From contig QJPP01001768.1 in NCBI GenBank assembly GCA_003996215.1, positions 186,001 through 250,000 on the forward strand: DNA of 64,000 bases. Reading direction: 5' to 3'. This document shows positions 1 through 11,693 of this stretch, piece after piece; position 1 is the first letter of the stretch; each line of letters begins with the position of its first letter. This DNA comes from Jaltomata sinuosa. Lineage: Eukaryota; Streptophyta; Magnoliopsida; Solanales; Solanaceae. The translations under genes were made by a program, and so were the position numbers. The notes beneath the pieces were generated by a model. It saw nothing but the letters and a program-made list of their open reading frames with translations, was not told where the DNA came from and made no database searches.

Positions 1-2174
1 AATTGAGTAAAATCTCCCAAAAGAGGATTGAATTCTTCCTTCCTCGCGGTGATTATTCCCCCGGGCCTTCTGGGACAAGAGCAGCATGCAAGTTACAGGC
101 ATCTTAGCGAGAAGCTCGACAATTGAGGTAGGTTATGGTTAAATAATAGCAAGACTTGATTAGTAAGCATAAATTTGATATAGAAATTGATGGAGACAGC
201 ATGCTTAGGCCTTCGGGCATAGAGTCTGGATGGGAATGACTGAACTTGGTTGATAAACCTGAGATATGTGCATAAATATGTTGTGTTTTATGAATTGACG
301 TGTGCAATAATGCTTAGTATGGATAATTTGAGGATTAGACCTTGTGCATAATAAAATGGTGATATCTGAACTGTAGAAAAAGCTAGACTGTAAAATAATC
401 AATTCCTAAAACGAATTCTGAAACTATTTTTAATGATATCTGAATGCTCATGAGAACTTGTTGTGGTCCGATTGTGTTAGTTTGGGAGTCCTTAGCGGAT
501 CGACCTAATAGCTATGCCCTATATTAGAGGGTAAAATGATACTTAACAAGAATTACTTAATGAAAAAACTAGTAGTTATGGAAAATCGGTTAGTTTTAAG
601 GGTTAAGATGAATCACGATCCTATACCCTGAGAGCAAACTCTGTATTAAACCTTGGTAAGTGGGTGAATGCTAGACTTGATGATGGTGTTAGGACATATT
701 GTTGATTAACAAGTTTGGTGAAGTCTCATATGCATAGCATAGTTAATTGAAATTGTGACTCGATTTATTATATGATATATGATAGAATTATGTAACTTGT
801 GATTGGTCTTTGGACATGATTGAACCATACATGTTTTTCTGTTATGCTTGAATAAATAGGCTAGATGAACATGAAGTGATAAGTGAGCTGAATTAGTCAA
901 GTGTGAATGTGTCTTGGACACCATATATATACATGTATTCATGAGGGATAGGTCTGAGAGCCTAGTTGCATTGAATTGATGCTGATATGATTATTGAGGA
1001 TCGGATACCACACTGGTATGGTACATGAACGCCTAGGGTCCCCTGGAGGTCATGGCTAGTGGACAAAAATAAGACCCATATCATGTGTGTATACTCTTGC
1101 ATATATCACTGTATATGTTATTGTATTTATTGTTGCATACTTCATTATACTAGTTCATGGTCAATTATTGTGAGATGATATTGTGGTTATGACTAAGGTC
1201 GAATGCACTGATTATATTGACAACAAAATGTAGGCTTAGTTCCATATGTGGGGAGTTCCTTTGCATGATTGTAGTGACTCTCGATGTATTATGTGTTATT
1301 AATGACACCATTATTACCCTGAATCAAATAAACTGGGTGGATCGATGCATAGTAACGTCTATCATATTCATTAGGGTTAACTAAATGGTTATTGATAACT
1401 CTGTTGTGTGAATCTGTATAATAAGTAATGTTGAGTTTACAAACACCTCGTGAACCAAGGTCCGAACGATAATTGGAATGTGATTAAGTATGGTAGTTGC
1501 TTGGAGAACTTGGGGAGTGGGTAATGCGTTACCACTAAGTCTATATACAAGTAAGTAGAGGATTGTGTGAAACAGTAAATACCCCTTAACTGGATTAAAT
1601 AACGAATTTTTTGGATGTTAGGAATAAGTCAAAGGTACTTGAATGTGCATAACTGTATGGCTAATTGTTGTATGTTGAAGTAAAAAATATTTATCTTAAT
1701 GTTAATTTATGTACATGATTTATGTGAACTATTCTTAGTCGACCGATGATACCTATCAGTACGTGTGATTGTACTGATGATACTCTTGCTACACCTTTCT
1801 TGATGTAGATGTGTGACAGATTGACTGAAATTCGTGCTTGGATTAAAGAGTCTCCATTAGCATCTTTCGTTTTCTACTCTTCAGACGGGAGTTGTTTATT
1901 TTACCTTGTTGTTATATCCTTCATTAGTAGCTCTTGTACAGGTTTAGACTAGATCATTGGGGAATAATTATTTTTCTGCATAGTTGGCAGATAGTATGTA
2001 ATAAAATATACAAGTGATTTATTGAGATTATTTCAGTTACTTTCTATTGTCAATACTTCTGAAAATTGTTCAAGGGACAGTAGTATGATCATGGTTGGGG
2101 TGGTTCAAGGTTCTCCTACCTGTATTGGCTAATGTAGGTGCCCACATAGTCCCACCATAATTGAAGTCGTGACA
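1..2174 (+). mobile_element. Probable right part of an LTR, left end outside window
   Basis: There is no sustained reading frame here. The stretch ends in GTCGTGACA at 2166-2174, the kind of CA terminus seen in the other Ty3/gypsy LTRs of this window, which end CGTGACA. Its texture matches those LTRs: unique, moderately AT-rich, many short TG-rich runs, stops in all frames. The left end is cut off by the window, so TG terminus and target duplication cannot be tested. It could equally be an internal non-coding part of a long LTR element. Inference only. Confidence 0.35.
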
Positions 2175-2580
2175 GATTATTGGAAATAATTTTTTAGGTG
2201 TACAAGGGCGGTTGTAACCTTAAATTGCTCGAGTTTAGTGAAGAGTTTTGGAGAAATTCTATAAGAGGTAGCTCGTAGTTTTACCTCTCTTAAACAAGAA
2301 GATTTTCTCATGAAAATACTTGTATTTAATTTATTTATTCTAGCGACCGCTTCTCCTTCCTTTTTTTTCATTTCAAACATGGACCTTAACTTACCGAACT
2401 GGCTTAGAGAAATCATTAGCTGCCAACTGTTCATAGTCAGCAGTAGAACCACATTTGATCTTTTTGCATAATTGCTCAAAGAACCTAATTCTTTGAGACA
2501 ATAGGTTGTGGTCAAAATAACAAGGAGCTAAGTATCTTTTCTTGAAAAATAACTGTCGCTTTGGAATTTCGAAATCCAAA
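2175..2580 (-). pseudogene. Unrecognised coding-like fragment
   Basis: Minus-strand frames read like protein over 2391-2579 (DFEIPKRQLFFKKRYLAPCY and onward, with FFEQLCKKIKCGS) and partly in another frame over 2177-2515. The composition (F/K/L with paired Cys) is not that of random AT-rich sequence, but I do not recognise a family. No start, splice sites or continuation are visible on either side. It abuts the end of the LTR-like stretch, so it may be a captured or truncated exon. A real small exon of an unannotated gene is the alternative. Confidence 0.22.
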
Positions 2581-2683
2581 TAAACTCCAGGATAATAATT
2601 TGAAATTCCATTTTTGAATTTAAAATTACCAGATAGTGGCTACTTTTATCAAAACTTATATAATTTATATGTACTTTATCATA

Positions 2684-2688
<5 letters not shown>

Positions 2689-2714
<26 letters not shown>
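2689..2714. repeat. (TA)n microsatellite
   Basis: Perfect TA dinucleotide run of about 13 units in an AT-rich intergenic stretch. Confidence 0.9.
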
Positions 2715-3084
2715 CACTTTATACACAAAAATTACTTGTCTTTTTCTAGTAAACCTAACTTATACAAAATTTGTACAGTTATATACATATTTTATTCAAT
2801 TTTTTTGTAATATTTATACCTGAAATCGTGAATAAGATTTGAAGTGATTTTGTATATGTTTTGAAAAAACACCTTCTATGTTTGGTAAACGAAAAATTCC
2901 TGCTATGTTGGGTAATTATGGACATAATTTCGTATATATAAGGGGGGAGGGGGGAATTCCTTATTTTTTAATTTTACAACTACTTGATATATCTGAATAG
3001 ATTTGAATGGTTAAGATCTATAACAAAGTCTTAATATCATTAAGGTATCTATTCAAGAATTTCTACAAAGATGGTAGTTCACCA

Positions 3085-3325
3085 CTACTGTATTCAATTT
3101 CATCCTTAACCACCGCCGCCCACCGTGTCATCAGTTACCACCATCTACCACCACCAACAACTATCATCAACCACTATCATTATCACCAATCACCAAAATC
3201 TTTTCTTACTATAATTAGTTATTATTTATAATCATCACCATCAATCATCATTAAAATAAAAAAAATCACTATCGACAATCACCATCATCAACCACCACTA
3301 TATATAACCAACCATTATTAACTGA
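3085..3325. repeat. Imperfect ACC/ATC trinucleotide tract
   Basis: A strand-asymmetric, C/A/T-only stretch with many imperfect CACCAT, ATCACC and CACCAC units. The plus frame 3007-3231 gives a His/Pro/Thr/Ile-rich translation only because of the repeat, so no gene is called. Confidence 0.6.
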
Positions 3326-3622
3326 AAAGTCCTGGCCCGATCTAAAAGTACTAATTTAATTGAAATAGACTTCATTTAAAATGCCACTGCTCCAACAATA
3401 AACAAATAAAATAGCATTAATTACTTACATATTAAAAGAATAAACCCAAAGGAAAAGAGATGTTTCTCACTCAAATGAGAGATTTTGCTAGAACCGGTGA
3501 ACCACACAAGTTGGTTATATGTGTGGGATAGAGGGCTCATAATTCTATTAACAAATCTACACAATGACATTGAAAGAGACTAGATCAACCACCCTTTTCT
3601 TTCTAAAATAGGATGAGACTAA

Positions 3623-4011
3623 GAGCCTGTTTGGATTTGCTTTAAAAAAAATTGCTTTTAAGCAATGTGATTAAAAGATAAAAATAAGTGCTTATAGATA
3701 AATAGATAAGTATTTGGATAAAAAGTGTTGAAATTAAAAAAAAAGTTGTTAATGTGTTTGGTAAACAAGTGTTGTTAAGCATTTTTTTGTTGTAGGAGAA
3801 AGGGAAAGATGGAGAAGCGGGATGAGAATGAGAGAAAAGAGACTACTTCCATACATTTAAGGGCTGAAAAGTGAGGGCAGTGTTGAAATTAAAGAAAATT
3901 ATAAGGCTTTTAACTTTTAGCTTTTCTTCATCAGTTTTTAGCTTTTTTTTTAATTGTTTTTTTAATTTACCAAACACCTAAAAAAGGTAAAAAGAGATTA
4001 AAATCTGGCTC
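3623..4011. mobile_element. MITE, PIF/Harbinger-like (TAA target site)
   Basis: The left end GAGCCTGTTTGGATTTG is matched by an inverted right end, AATCTGGCTC, preceded by ACCAAACACC about 30 bases further in. Both sides are flanked by TAA (3620-3622 and 4012-4014), a 3-bp target duplication typical of PIF/Harbinger elements. The roughly 390-bp interior has no reading frame. Family assignment is inferred from TSD length and terminus style. Confidence 0.55.
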
Positions 4012-4074
4012 TAAGAAGCTACTGATTGTATTTAATTTATGACATGCGCAATCAATTCATAGACTTAAAAAATG

Positions 4075-4218
4075 GGATTAACCAAATCGTTATACCTTTT
4101 GGTCTCCACCACATAAGAGAGGTAAATCACACTGAGCCAACCCACTGCTATCGCAGACAAGGATTTTGAACTTGAGATCCCCATTATAATAGTCTCAAGC
4201 CAAACCATCTGAGCCACT
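4075..4218 (-). mobile_element. Candidate tRNA-derived SINE fragment
   Basis: Read on the minus strand, GTGGCTCAGATGGTTTGGC resembles a tRNA A box. About 35 bases later, GGATCTCAAGTTCAAAATCC resembles a degenerate B box. A tail with GTGGTGGAGACC follows. This is the layout of plant tRNA-derived SINEs. No clear target duplication was found, so the limits are approximate. Confidence 0.35.
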
Positions 4219-4867
4219 CGAAAGGCTTTCCATAGGAGCTATTTCAAAGTACATAAGTTCACATTCCAAAACTTTGAATGCAAACAAAATCGAAAGGAAG
4301 GAAAGTTCCTGTCTACTTATAAAGAGGGGGCAGCCTTAGGAATCCTACACCACACCTTCACAAAAGATTTTACATGGCTGTAAGGGAGTGAAAGCTCAAT
4401 ATAAGCCAACTAGCAAGAACTTTAAAGATTTCAACATTCGAACTGTCAATGAAGAAAGAACAACATTGGCCTGTAAACTCGGAACAGAAAACTGGGAATA
4501 CTTCACTCAATAACAAAAAAGGCGCCACTACTAGACTAACAAAGAACAGACTTTCTTTCAATGAACAGAATGTAGGCAGATCATAAAGAACTTAGATGTT
4601 TACAATTAATGCCAAGATGAAAATCTTTAAGCAAATGTCAAAACTTGAAACTACACCAACCAAAATCAAACATGCATAGTTACTCTTTTTGGTAAGTATC
4701 TGACAACGCCTTATCTACCAGCAACATTATGACCTTTCCATCCTCAGTAAAGGATGCGAAAAAATAGGCATGACTTAAGATTACAAAAAAAAACAGACCT
4801 TGCTATTGCAACACTGTAAGCAATACCAAGTTTCCCCCCTCTACTTTTTGACTTTCATAATATCCCC

Positions 4868-7800
4868 CTAGAGAAGATATGTGTATGCTACTAGAAGTAG
4901 TGGAACTACAAGCGCAGCGGGAGCAGCCCATAGCCAATAGTTCATTGCCTTTTTGCGCTTTAGTATAGTTTTAGGAATTTCTATGCCTTTTGCACGTACT
5001 GGTCGATGCCTGACGTTTTTCCCTTTCGGCTCCTTGAGCTTAGGTGCAACTGATGATTCAATGTTTTCCTCCACCTTCTCTTCCTCAGCAACCTCTGCAG
5101 CTGTTTCAGTTGGTTCCTCAGAACCAGGAACAGAAGCTCCAGCCTTCTTCTTCGCCTTCTTCTCAAGTTCCTGAAAGGAGTAAAGATGCTATATAAGTCG
5201 ATAACTAACGTAAATTCTTATGACGAAAAACCAAAACCAAATGGTAGAATGATAAGGATAATTTCCTTGAGCTTCCTCCTTTCAGCTTCTTTCTGAGCTT
5301 TAATTGCTGCTTTGGCAGCTGCTTTCTCTGCTAACTTCTTCTTCCTCTCCATTGCCTGCCGATTTTTCGCAATCTCCTCCTGTCTCTTCATTTCCTTCAA
5401 TTTTGCGTCATCATCAGATTCCTTGATTTTGGGTTTCACATCCTTGGGTTGCTTTTCTAAACCATGGATCTCCTCTTCAACATCAAAGATGTGCTTTTTT
5501 GTTGTACTTTCTGTAACTTTGCTACTTGCGTCTTTCGGCTTCTTGGTGTTCTTCTCCTTGTTTACTTTCTTATCAGGCACTGATTCTTCCTTTGATGGTT
5601 TCACAGTAGTTTTCTCAACAATCTCAGTTTGCGCTTGTGGTAACACAAGACGCTTCTCATCAGGGTTCCTCATCCTGCCATCCCTGCTCAACTGCCTAAT
5701 ATCAAGTGATGTCAAAATTCTCCTCTCATAGTCATCCCTAAAGGGCTTACCACTCCATAGGGAGATGAAATTATCGACCTGAAAACAAAAGAAAATATTG
5801 TCAACTAGAAACACGCAAAACTTCAAATGTAGCAACTAAAGACAGATCTAAGGTACCTCAGTAAGTGAGAGTTCTTTAAGGGCTTCAACGTCCTTCTTGT
5901 CTGCTAGCAATTTTGCCTTTTGCAACAGTGCAAAGTTTTTGTAGAAAGGAGCGTTCTGAGAAAATTAAACGACATCGATTATAAAGACCGTAAAATACAC
6001 AAAACATTTCTCTTTCATGCTTGCATTTAATGGGACATTTCATTTTAAAGTAATTGAGTGCCCCAAAATATTTTTCAGAATGCTTTGGTTTACATTGAAT
6101 AAATCAACTACTTCTCCATTGAGAAGTAACATTTCCTTTTCCTTCTCTCATTTACTTTCTTTTTCACGAGGTGTAACCCTCCTCTCAGCTTGAGGATGAA
6201 GTGTCCTTGAAAATACCATGTAAAATTGGTCAGACAAGTCTAAAGGTAAAGTACTTGTTCTGAATAACCAATTTTCACTAGGAGATCACCAGGAAGTTAT
6301 GAAGTTTCAAGCCTTTGCATCATAAATTGAAACTGTAGATCTTTCTATTTTGAGTTCTCAAGTGATTTTTTCATCCCAAAAAGAGCATCCAAATGCAATA
6401 TATCGTGAGGGTTACTCTACTCATAAAACATAAAAAAGATTGGATATTCTGATAGTATAGAATCTATAGATATGTTCAACGATTGCAAGCTAGTAGTTCT
6501 CCCATATGCTTAAATTTAATCAGTTACCGTCATTTCTTAAGGTTCCTCACATCTCTCCTATCATCATTTCCAGTAATATTAATCTATATCACAAAAAAAA
6601 TAAAAAAAAATCTAACAGTTAAAGAAAGGTATTTTATCTAACAAATTCCTTATGCAACTACAATTCTGAGAGCCAGAGAGAAACTCAGATCCCTCGTCAA
6701 TTTCCAAAATCTTAAAAACACAACTACAGACTATAGAGAAAGAAAAGAAAAACACATGCACAGCTGGTACCAATGGAAGCCCATACTCAGATACACATTA
6801 GATGAATGCTTTTTCAGCTTGTGTCAATGAAATACATAGTAATTGAGGTGTTTCATGACCAAATAGATCTATTGACCATACAAGAACGGAATAGATGACA
6901 TTTAATCAGATGCATAACATACATATCATAATTTCTTATCTAGTGAACTTCAGAATAATGCAATTGACATGGAAAGGACATCATACCGCTTCTTCACGTT
7001 GATTTCTCAATTCCTGAACACGTACAAAAGCTGCGTCCCTCTTCTTTGTTACTTCCTTCAATTCCTCATCCAAAGACTTAATCTGGCTGGTATTGGCATC
7101 GAGCTGATCATCTAGTAGCTTCCGCTTGGCTTTAACCGCCTGTTGCTCCTTATGAACCCCGTCAAGGTTACCACTTATAAGCTATAGTACCACAAAGTAT
7201 TGAGTGTTGTTAGTTAACAACGGCATTCTAGGGCAAACGAAGGCATATTCTTAAGGCCAGAAAACTTAATATTTCACATCTGTACATGTATACAAAATGA
7301 TCTGACCCTTACCTGGACCTGCTTTTGGATTGTTTCTTTTTCACCCATTGCATCCTGAATCTGTGCCCTCAGAGCCATATGTTCCTTAACCTCTCCCCTT
7401 GTTCCTTCAAGTTGTTTAATTTCTCTAAGAATTTTCTTCTCTTCAGTCAGAGGAATGCTTTCATGCTGAATGCGGTACTGCAGACTCTTAATCTAATTGA
7501 TTTCCAAATAAGAAATAACAATGAGGTGGTGTTTAATTGCCGAGCTGATAAAGATGAGCAGAAAATATAGCAGAACGGCAAAGGAAAATGAAGGGAGAAA
7601 AGAAAACTTAAGAAGCTAAAAGAACAAAGAGACTAGAGCTTACAAGATTATCAAGCTCCTCCTCAGATGAACACAGATTAGAACCCCCCTCTCTCCCATC
7701 TTTCCTAGGACCACGGAGCTTTCCCAAGGCATCCTGCAGAGGTTTTATTTCCTTTCTCTTCCCTTCGATTACTGTCCAAAACTCCTGATTCTCAGCACTC

Positions 7801-9033
7801 ACAGATTTCCTCTGGCCTATCAACTGTGATCGTTCTGCCTGCAAAATAATTGATAGAGTTATGTAATTATTTTCATCAAGATATCTGAAAACAGAAGTTT
7901 GGACACATCCAAATAATCTTTTAAAGTCCTTGGTAAACAGGTAATATCAAACTACCATTTTGCAAAGCTTGCCGCCGTTGAGCTAAAAGAGTTAAATTGA
8001 AGAATAACTACTCTTGATGTTGAGAGGGGATCCTTATTCAAAACATGTTGGTACATATTTAAATACATGTACAACATACACGAATATTGAGTTTTAAAGT
8101 TCAGCTAGAAGACAACAAATGGCATATTAAATATAATCTGCAACTAAGACCTGCACCTATTGTGACCTGGAAACAACACGATCTTTATTCTTAAACTTCT
8201 GTACTTCATCATTGAGCAAAGTTTTCTTTGATGAAAGTTCTCATCATTAGAGTACCGAACTTTTAAGCTCATATTTTCAAATCAATGGTTCCCACAGATA
8301 AAGTAAATAAATGATGCTTACAAGAAATGTGGATGCGGTGAATGCAACGCAATTAACCACATCATAGAAAAACAGAATATCTGGAATGCTTATATGCCTA
8401 ATGAGCAAAAGACAAGAGACAAGAACAGGATGATATAATTAGCAACTTTTCAACTTATAAGAAACTGAAAGGAATAGGCTTCTTGACTTGATTATAGCTA
8501 TCTAAGGATACCGTTGCCTCTACCATTTCCCTTCTCTTTCTTCCCTTTTACCGTCTTTTTTCAACATTCTTTACTTCATTTCTTTTTTTCTTGTTTTAAA
8601 TTTAGTCTAAACACATTAAACAGAACAAGGAACATTGTTGCAACGCTCAGCTGAAAGAAGGCTTATGGACAAAACTTACCCTCTTGGGCCGCAATTTTTC
8701 AATAAGCTGAAATCTTGCTTGGTTCATTTTTTGTAGCTCTTTTTCTGCCTGATCAAGTTTGGGCTTCAGTTTTTGGTCTTCAAATCTCCGATATCTAACA
8801 ACGTAGAAAGAATGGATCTTCTTAGGTTCAGGCCAGTCCTCAACTGCATCCTTCCGGAGGCCGACCACAGGAACATTTTTCCCTTCCTCCTTAATTGATT
8901 CTTTAGTACCATGAGAGCCAAATTCTATAGGCTCATTAACCTTCACACCATGATTCATTTTCTGATTTTCCTTCGGAAGGTTGTTCTTTTCACTTACAGT
9001 TTCAACTGAAACATGAGCTAACTGAGATTCCAT
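4868..9033 (-). CDS. PPI1: Proton pump-interactor 1 (seven coding exons)
   Basis: Coding exons, all phase 0: 9033-8680, 7838-7644, 7492-7313, 7181-6987, 5955-5857, 5778-5263, 5170-4868. The product is about 613 aa, close to Arabidopsis PPI1 (612). PPI1 binds the regulatory C-terminus of the plasma-membrane H+-ATPase and stimulates it. Visible hallmarks are WPEPKKIHSFYVVRYRRFED starting at residue 67, long Lys/Glu-rich coiled coils through exons 2-6 (for example RKLLDDQLDANTSQIKSLDE), and NAPFYKNFALLQKAKLLADK in exon 5. A Lys/Ala-rich tail follows, ending in a hydrophobic C-terminal anchor (YWLWAAPAALVVPLLLVAYT at about 591-610) that would tether it to the ER or plasma membrane. The start is the ATG at 9033, preceded in frame only by a GTG. 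Introns 1-5 are GT-AG. The exon 6/7 junction has no GT and looks U12-like (see findings). Family assignment is secure; the last junction needs transcript support. Confidence 0.9.
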
Positions 9034-9090
9034 ATCTCTACCCACGATTCACTGAGAAACAAACCAAAATCGGCCTTCAACTCTAAAATC
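9034..9090 (-). promoter_or_regulatory. PPI1 5' UTR segment with upstream acceptor
   Basis: Upstream of the PPI1 ATG, the minus strand shows TTTGCTTCAG at 9091-9100, a good 3' splice site. The 5' UTR is therefore probably split, with this 57-base segment joined to a leader exon farther upstream near 11.7-11.95 kb. Confidence 0.45.
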
Positions 9091-9689
9091 CTGAAGCAAA
9101 CGAACACAGAACATATTAGCACAAATTACATGTTAATTACTAACTCATTGGAGAATAAAACTGTGCCCAGGGGACACGCAGCACCTCATGTTGAAAAAAC
9201 AACGTGAACAAAAGTTTCTAAGTAATACAACCTATTCACACTGAACTTCATATGTAATATTTGTTAGTTACTGCATTCATCTACAAATGGCTGTGCCAAA
9301 TGCGGAGGACAATACAAAAACAACTACACTTCAATCTCTAGCAAGTTGGGATTTGCTATATGAATCCTCACTTATCATGTTGCTCCACTAGGCTCATCTT
9401 AGACCAAAATTATAAAAAAATGAAAATAAAAATGAAACAAATAGTAGGAGTTCTCTGTATTTTTTATATCTTCGACTGGACTAAAAGACTCCCAGAAAAA
9501 CATAGGACCTACTGTAAGTGTAATGACATGCCTAACACATAATTCCAACTAGTTGGTATCCCCTATATATCTTTTTCTTCCCTTGTGCACTATTTTTCAC
9601 TAGGTTGTATGGATTCTACGATATTATAGGTCATTCGAGCATACAAATGCCGAAACAAGACGTGGCCCTTCGAGCATATAAATGCCTAT

Positions 9690-9836
9690 ACGAGACATTT
9701 TTCGTACTTCCTTCCATATGATATTACATGTATCTTGTCCCCCTTAAACACCTTCATTCACCATGACTTTTCACCCCTGCAGACTGGTGCATCTAGAGGT
9801 CGACACAACACGCGTCCAAACCATTCCAAGCAACCT
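9690..9836 (-). pseudogene. LINE remnant (end of ORF2)
   Basis: The minus-strand translation near 9833-9765 reads CLEWFGRVLCRPLDAPVCRG. This resembles the RWFGHV-x-RRP-x-DAPVRR signature that follows the reverse transcriptase in plant LINE ORF2 proteins. In-frame stops follow immediately and no RT is visible. It lies in the inferred long 5' UTR intron of PPI1. Confidence 0.5.
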
Positions 9837-10324
9837 ATTATTATCCTCAATATGAGTAACTTGCACCTTGAGCTAAATGCATGGTAAATAAAAATGAAAA
9901 AAGATATTCAAGACGAGTAGTATGATTCAACCCATGCGGTTCCAACCAATTCAAGATAAAAAAACTTTAAACAGCCATATATCATTATGCAATAGAACAA
10001 ATGTTGTATAGGTCTTTGAGTCACACCTCCTCTAAGATACATACCAGATAAATTAGAAAAAGTAGTTACTCACTCAACGCGAAATTTAGTACAAGATCTC
10101 GGAAAGATGAGTAACACAAACAAAATAGTTAAGAAAATAAGTGTGGCATGACACATCCAGAAACATAAATAGGATTAAGAATAATCAAAAGAGGAAAAAT
10201 CCCATAAAACCTTAATGTATTTATGAATCACATCAGAGATAACACTAAAGATTAGACACTGCATACAAATAATATGCACAGGCAGGGGTGAATATAACAG
10301 AACAACGGATACATGTATAAATAA

Positions 10325-10690
10325 AGTGGCGGATTCAGGATTTTTATTTAACAACCTCTCTACATGAGCTAGAGGGTAAGGTCTGCGTACACTCTACCCT
10401 CCCCAGATCCCACTTAGTGGAATTATAATGGGTATGTTGTTGTTGTTGTATTCAGGATTTTTATTCAGGGGGTTTGAAAAATAAAATATAAAAAATAATG
10501 CATTCCCCGAGAATCAAACACTGAACATTAGGGTGCACTTGGAATGTCCTGGATCGCCCAGCTAACCTTTTGCATGTTGTTCGAGGGATTCAAAATTTAT
10601 AAATATACATAAACAAAGAAAATTTACTCTGTATATACAATGTAATTTTTTGCCGAGGAGATTCAGGTGAACACCCATGCATTGATGCAA
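10325..10690. mobile_element. GTGGCGGA-type short element, interrupted by a SINE
   Basis: Starts AGTGGCGGATTCAGGATTTT and continues after the SINE with TTTTTATTCAGGGGGTTTGA, ending around GAGATTCAGGTGAACACCC. The same motif pair (GGCGGA(G)-CAG at one end, GGTTC-x-GAAC near the other) recurs at 16021-16199, 21466-21663 and 30274-30548. Class (hAT-like MITE or other) is not certain. Confidence 0.45.
10349..10449 (+). mobile_element. TS/SolS-type SINE, short copy with 16-bp TSD
   Basis: The core GGGTAAGGTCTGCGTACACT, then CTACCCTCCCCAG and a TGTTGTTGTTGT tail, is the recognisable 3' part of Solanaceae TS/SolS SINEs. It is flanked by perfect 16-base direct repeats ATTCAGGATTTTTATT at 10333-10348 and 10450-10465, marking a genuine retroposition. 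The 5' tRNA-like part (A and B boxes) is absent, so this copy was 5' truncated at insertion. Confidence 0.85.
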
Positions 10691-10870
10691 ACTAAAGCAG
10701 AAGATCCAAACAAAATTCAGTTGCCAAGAATAATCATATAACAAAGCACTGTCACTAAATTTTGTCACCTTGAAGGATAAAGATCAGTGCGCACACCCAA
10801 AAAAAAGAAGAGAAAATATAAAAAAAGATTGATTATTTTTTAAGAAGAGAAAAGTAGGAAAAGAGTGAAG
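10680..10870 (-). repeat. Second copy of the PPI1 leader/splice-donor region
   Basis: The plus text ACTAAAGCAGAAGATCCAAA onward matches 11588-11830 base for base with few changes, including the leader and its splice donor. On the minus strand this copy shows CTTCAAG|GTGACA at 10769/10768. The 11.7 kb copy shows CTCAAAG|GTAATC at 11694/11693. It may act as an alternative first exon or be a silent relic. Confidence 0.55.
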
Positions 10871-11040
10871 AAAGGAGAAGATAAATAGGAAAAAGAATAA
10901 TTAAAAGAGGAAGAATCCCGTAAAACCTGAATGTATTTATGAATCACATCAGAAATAACAGCAAAGATTATAATTCTAATAAAAATTAGACATTGCATAC
11001 AAGTATATGCACACGTAAAGGTGACAAAATTAGCCCCTGA

Positions 11041-11345
11041 AATCATAACCCGCCCAAGTAATTTGGATGATTATTGACCCGCCAGTTTATTAACCCAGTC
11101 CATGAAATCATAACCCGTCCAACCCGCCCAAGTTTGGATGATCATTAACCCGCCCATTTATTAGCTCAGCCCATTTATTATCCATCAAAGTTTTGGATGA
11201 TAATTGACCCGCCTCTGTCCATGAAATCATAACCCCGCCCAACCCGCCCAATTTTAGAACCCGCCCAATTTTAGATGATTATTGACCCATCTATTTATTA
11301 GCTCAGTCTATTTATAGCCTATCAAAGTTTGGGCTGATATCTTAA
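11041..11345. repeat. Imperfect tandem array rich in CCCGCCC
   Basis: Three or so diverged units of about 100 bases, each with a version of GGATGATNATTGACCCGCC, TTTATTAGCTCAG and CCATGAAATCATAACCC. The GC-rich CCCGCC blocks stand out from the AT-rich surroundings. No coding potential is seen. Confidence 0.7.
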
Positions 11346-11693
11346 CCCAAACTTCGAATTTGAAATAGCTAGGAACCATAAACTTCGAATCCTGGAACCG
11401 CCTCACATCTATGCACAGGCAAGGGTGAATATAACAGAACAATGGATACATGCATTAATAATGTAAACCTTTTCTTTTACCCCTATCTAGGAGCTCCCAC
11501 CCTTTGGTGATTCAAACTCACAACGTTCGGATAGAAAGTGAATGAGTGCTTATCATCCGAGCAACTCTATCTTGTCGCATAAATGTAAACTAAAGCAAAA
11601 GATCCAAACAAAATTCAATTGTGAAGAACAATAATATAACAAACCACTGCTACAAAAGAGGACGTGAGAGTTTCTATATCAAATTAGGATTAC

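Larger units (their letters stand above)
10150..11030. repeat. Duplicated segments of the PPI1 upstream region (set 1)
   Basis: 10186-10262 and 10898-11012 are diverged direct copies, sharing CTGAATGTATTTATGAATCA-like text, then AACA-CAAAGATTA and ATTAGACA-TGCATAC. The first copy's following text, CAGGCAGGGGTGAATATAAC, recurs again at 11415-11434. At least three pieces of one parent sequence are therefore scattered between 10.1 and 11.5 kb, with the SINE-bearing element and a tandem array between them. Confidence 0.7.

Noticed and set aside
2614..2823. Plus 69-codon Tyr/Ile-rich frame
   Set aside because: Low-complexity translation of a TA microsatellite and flanks.
5312..5731. Plus-strand 139-codon open frame
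   Set aside because: Antisense shadow of PPI1 exon 6; Phe/Ser-rich because it mirrors a Lys/Glu-rich coding strand.
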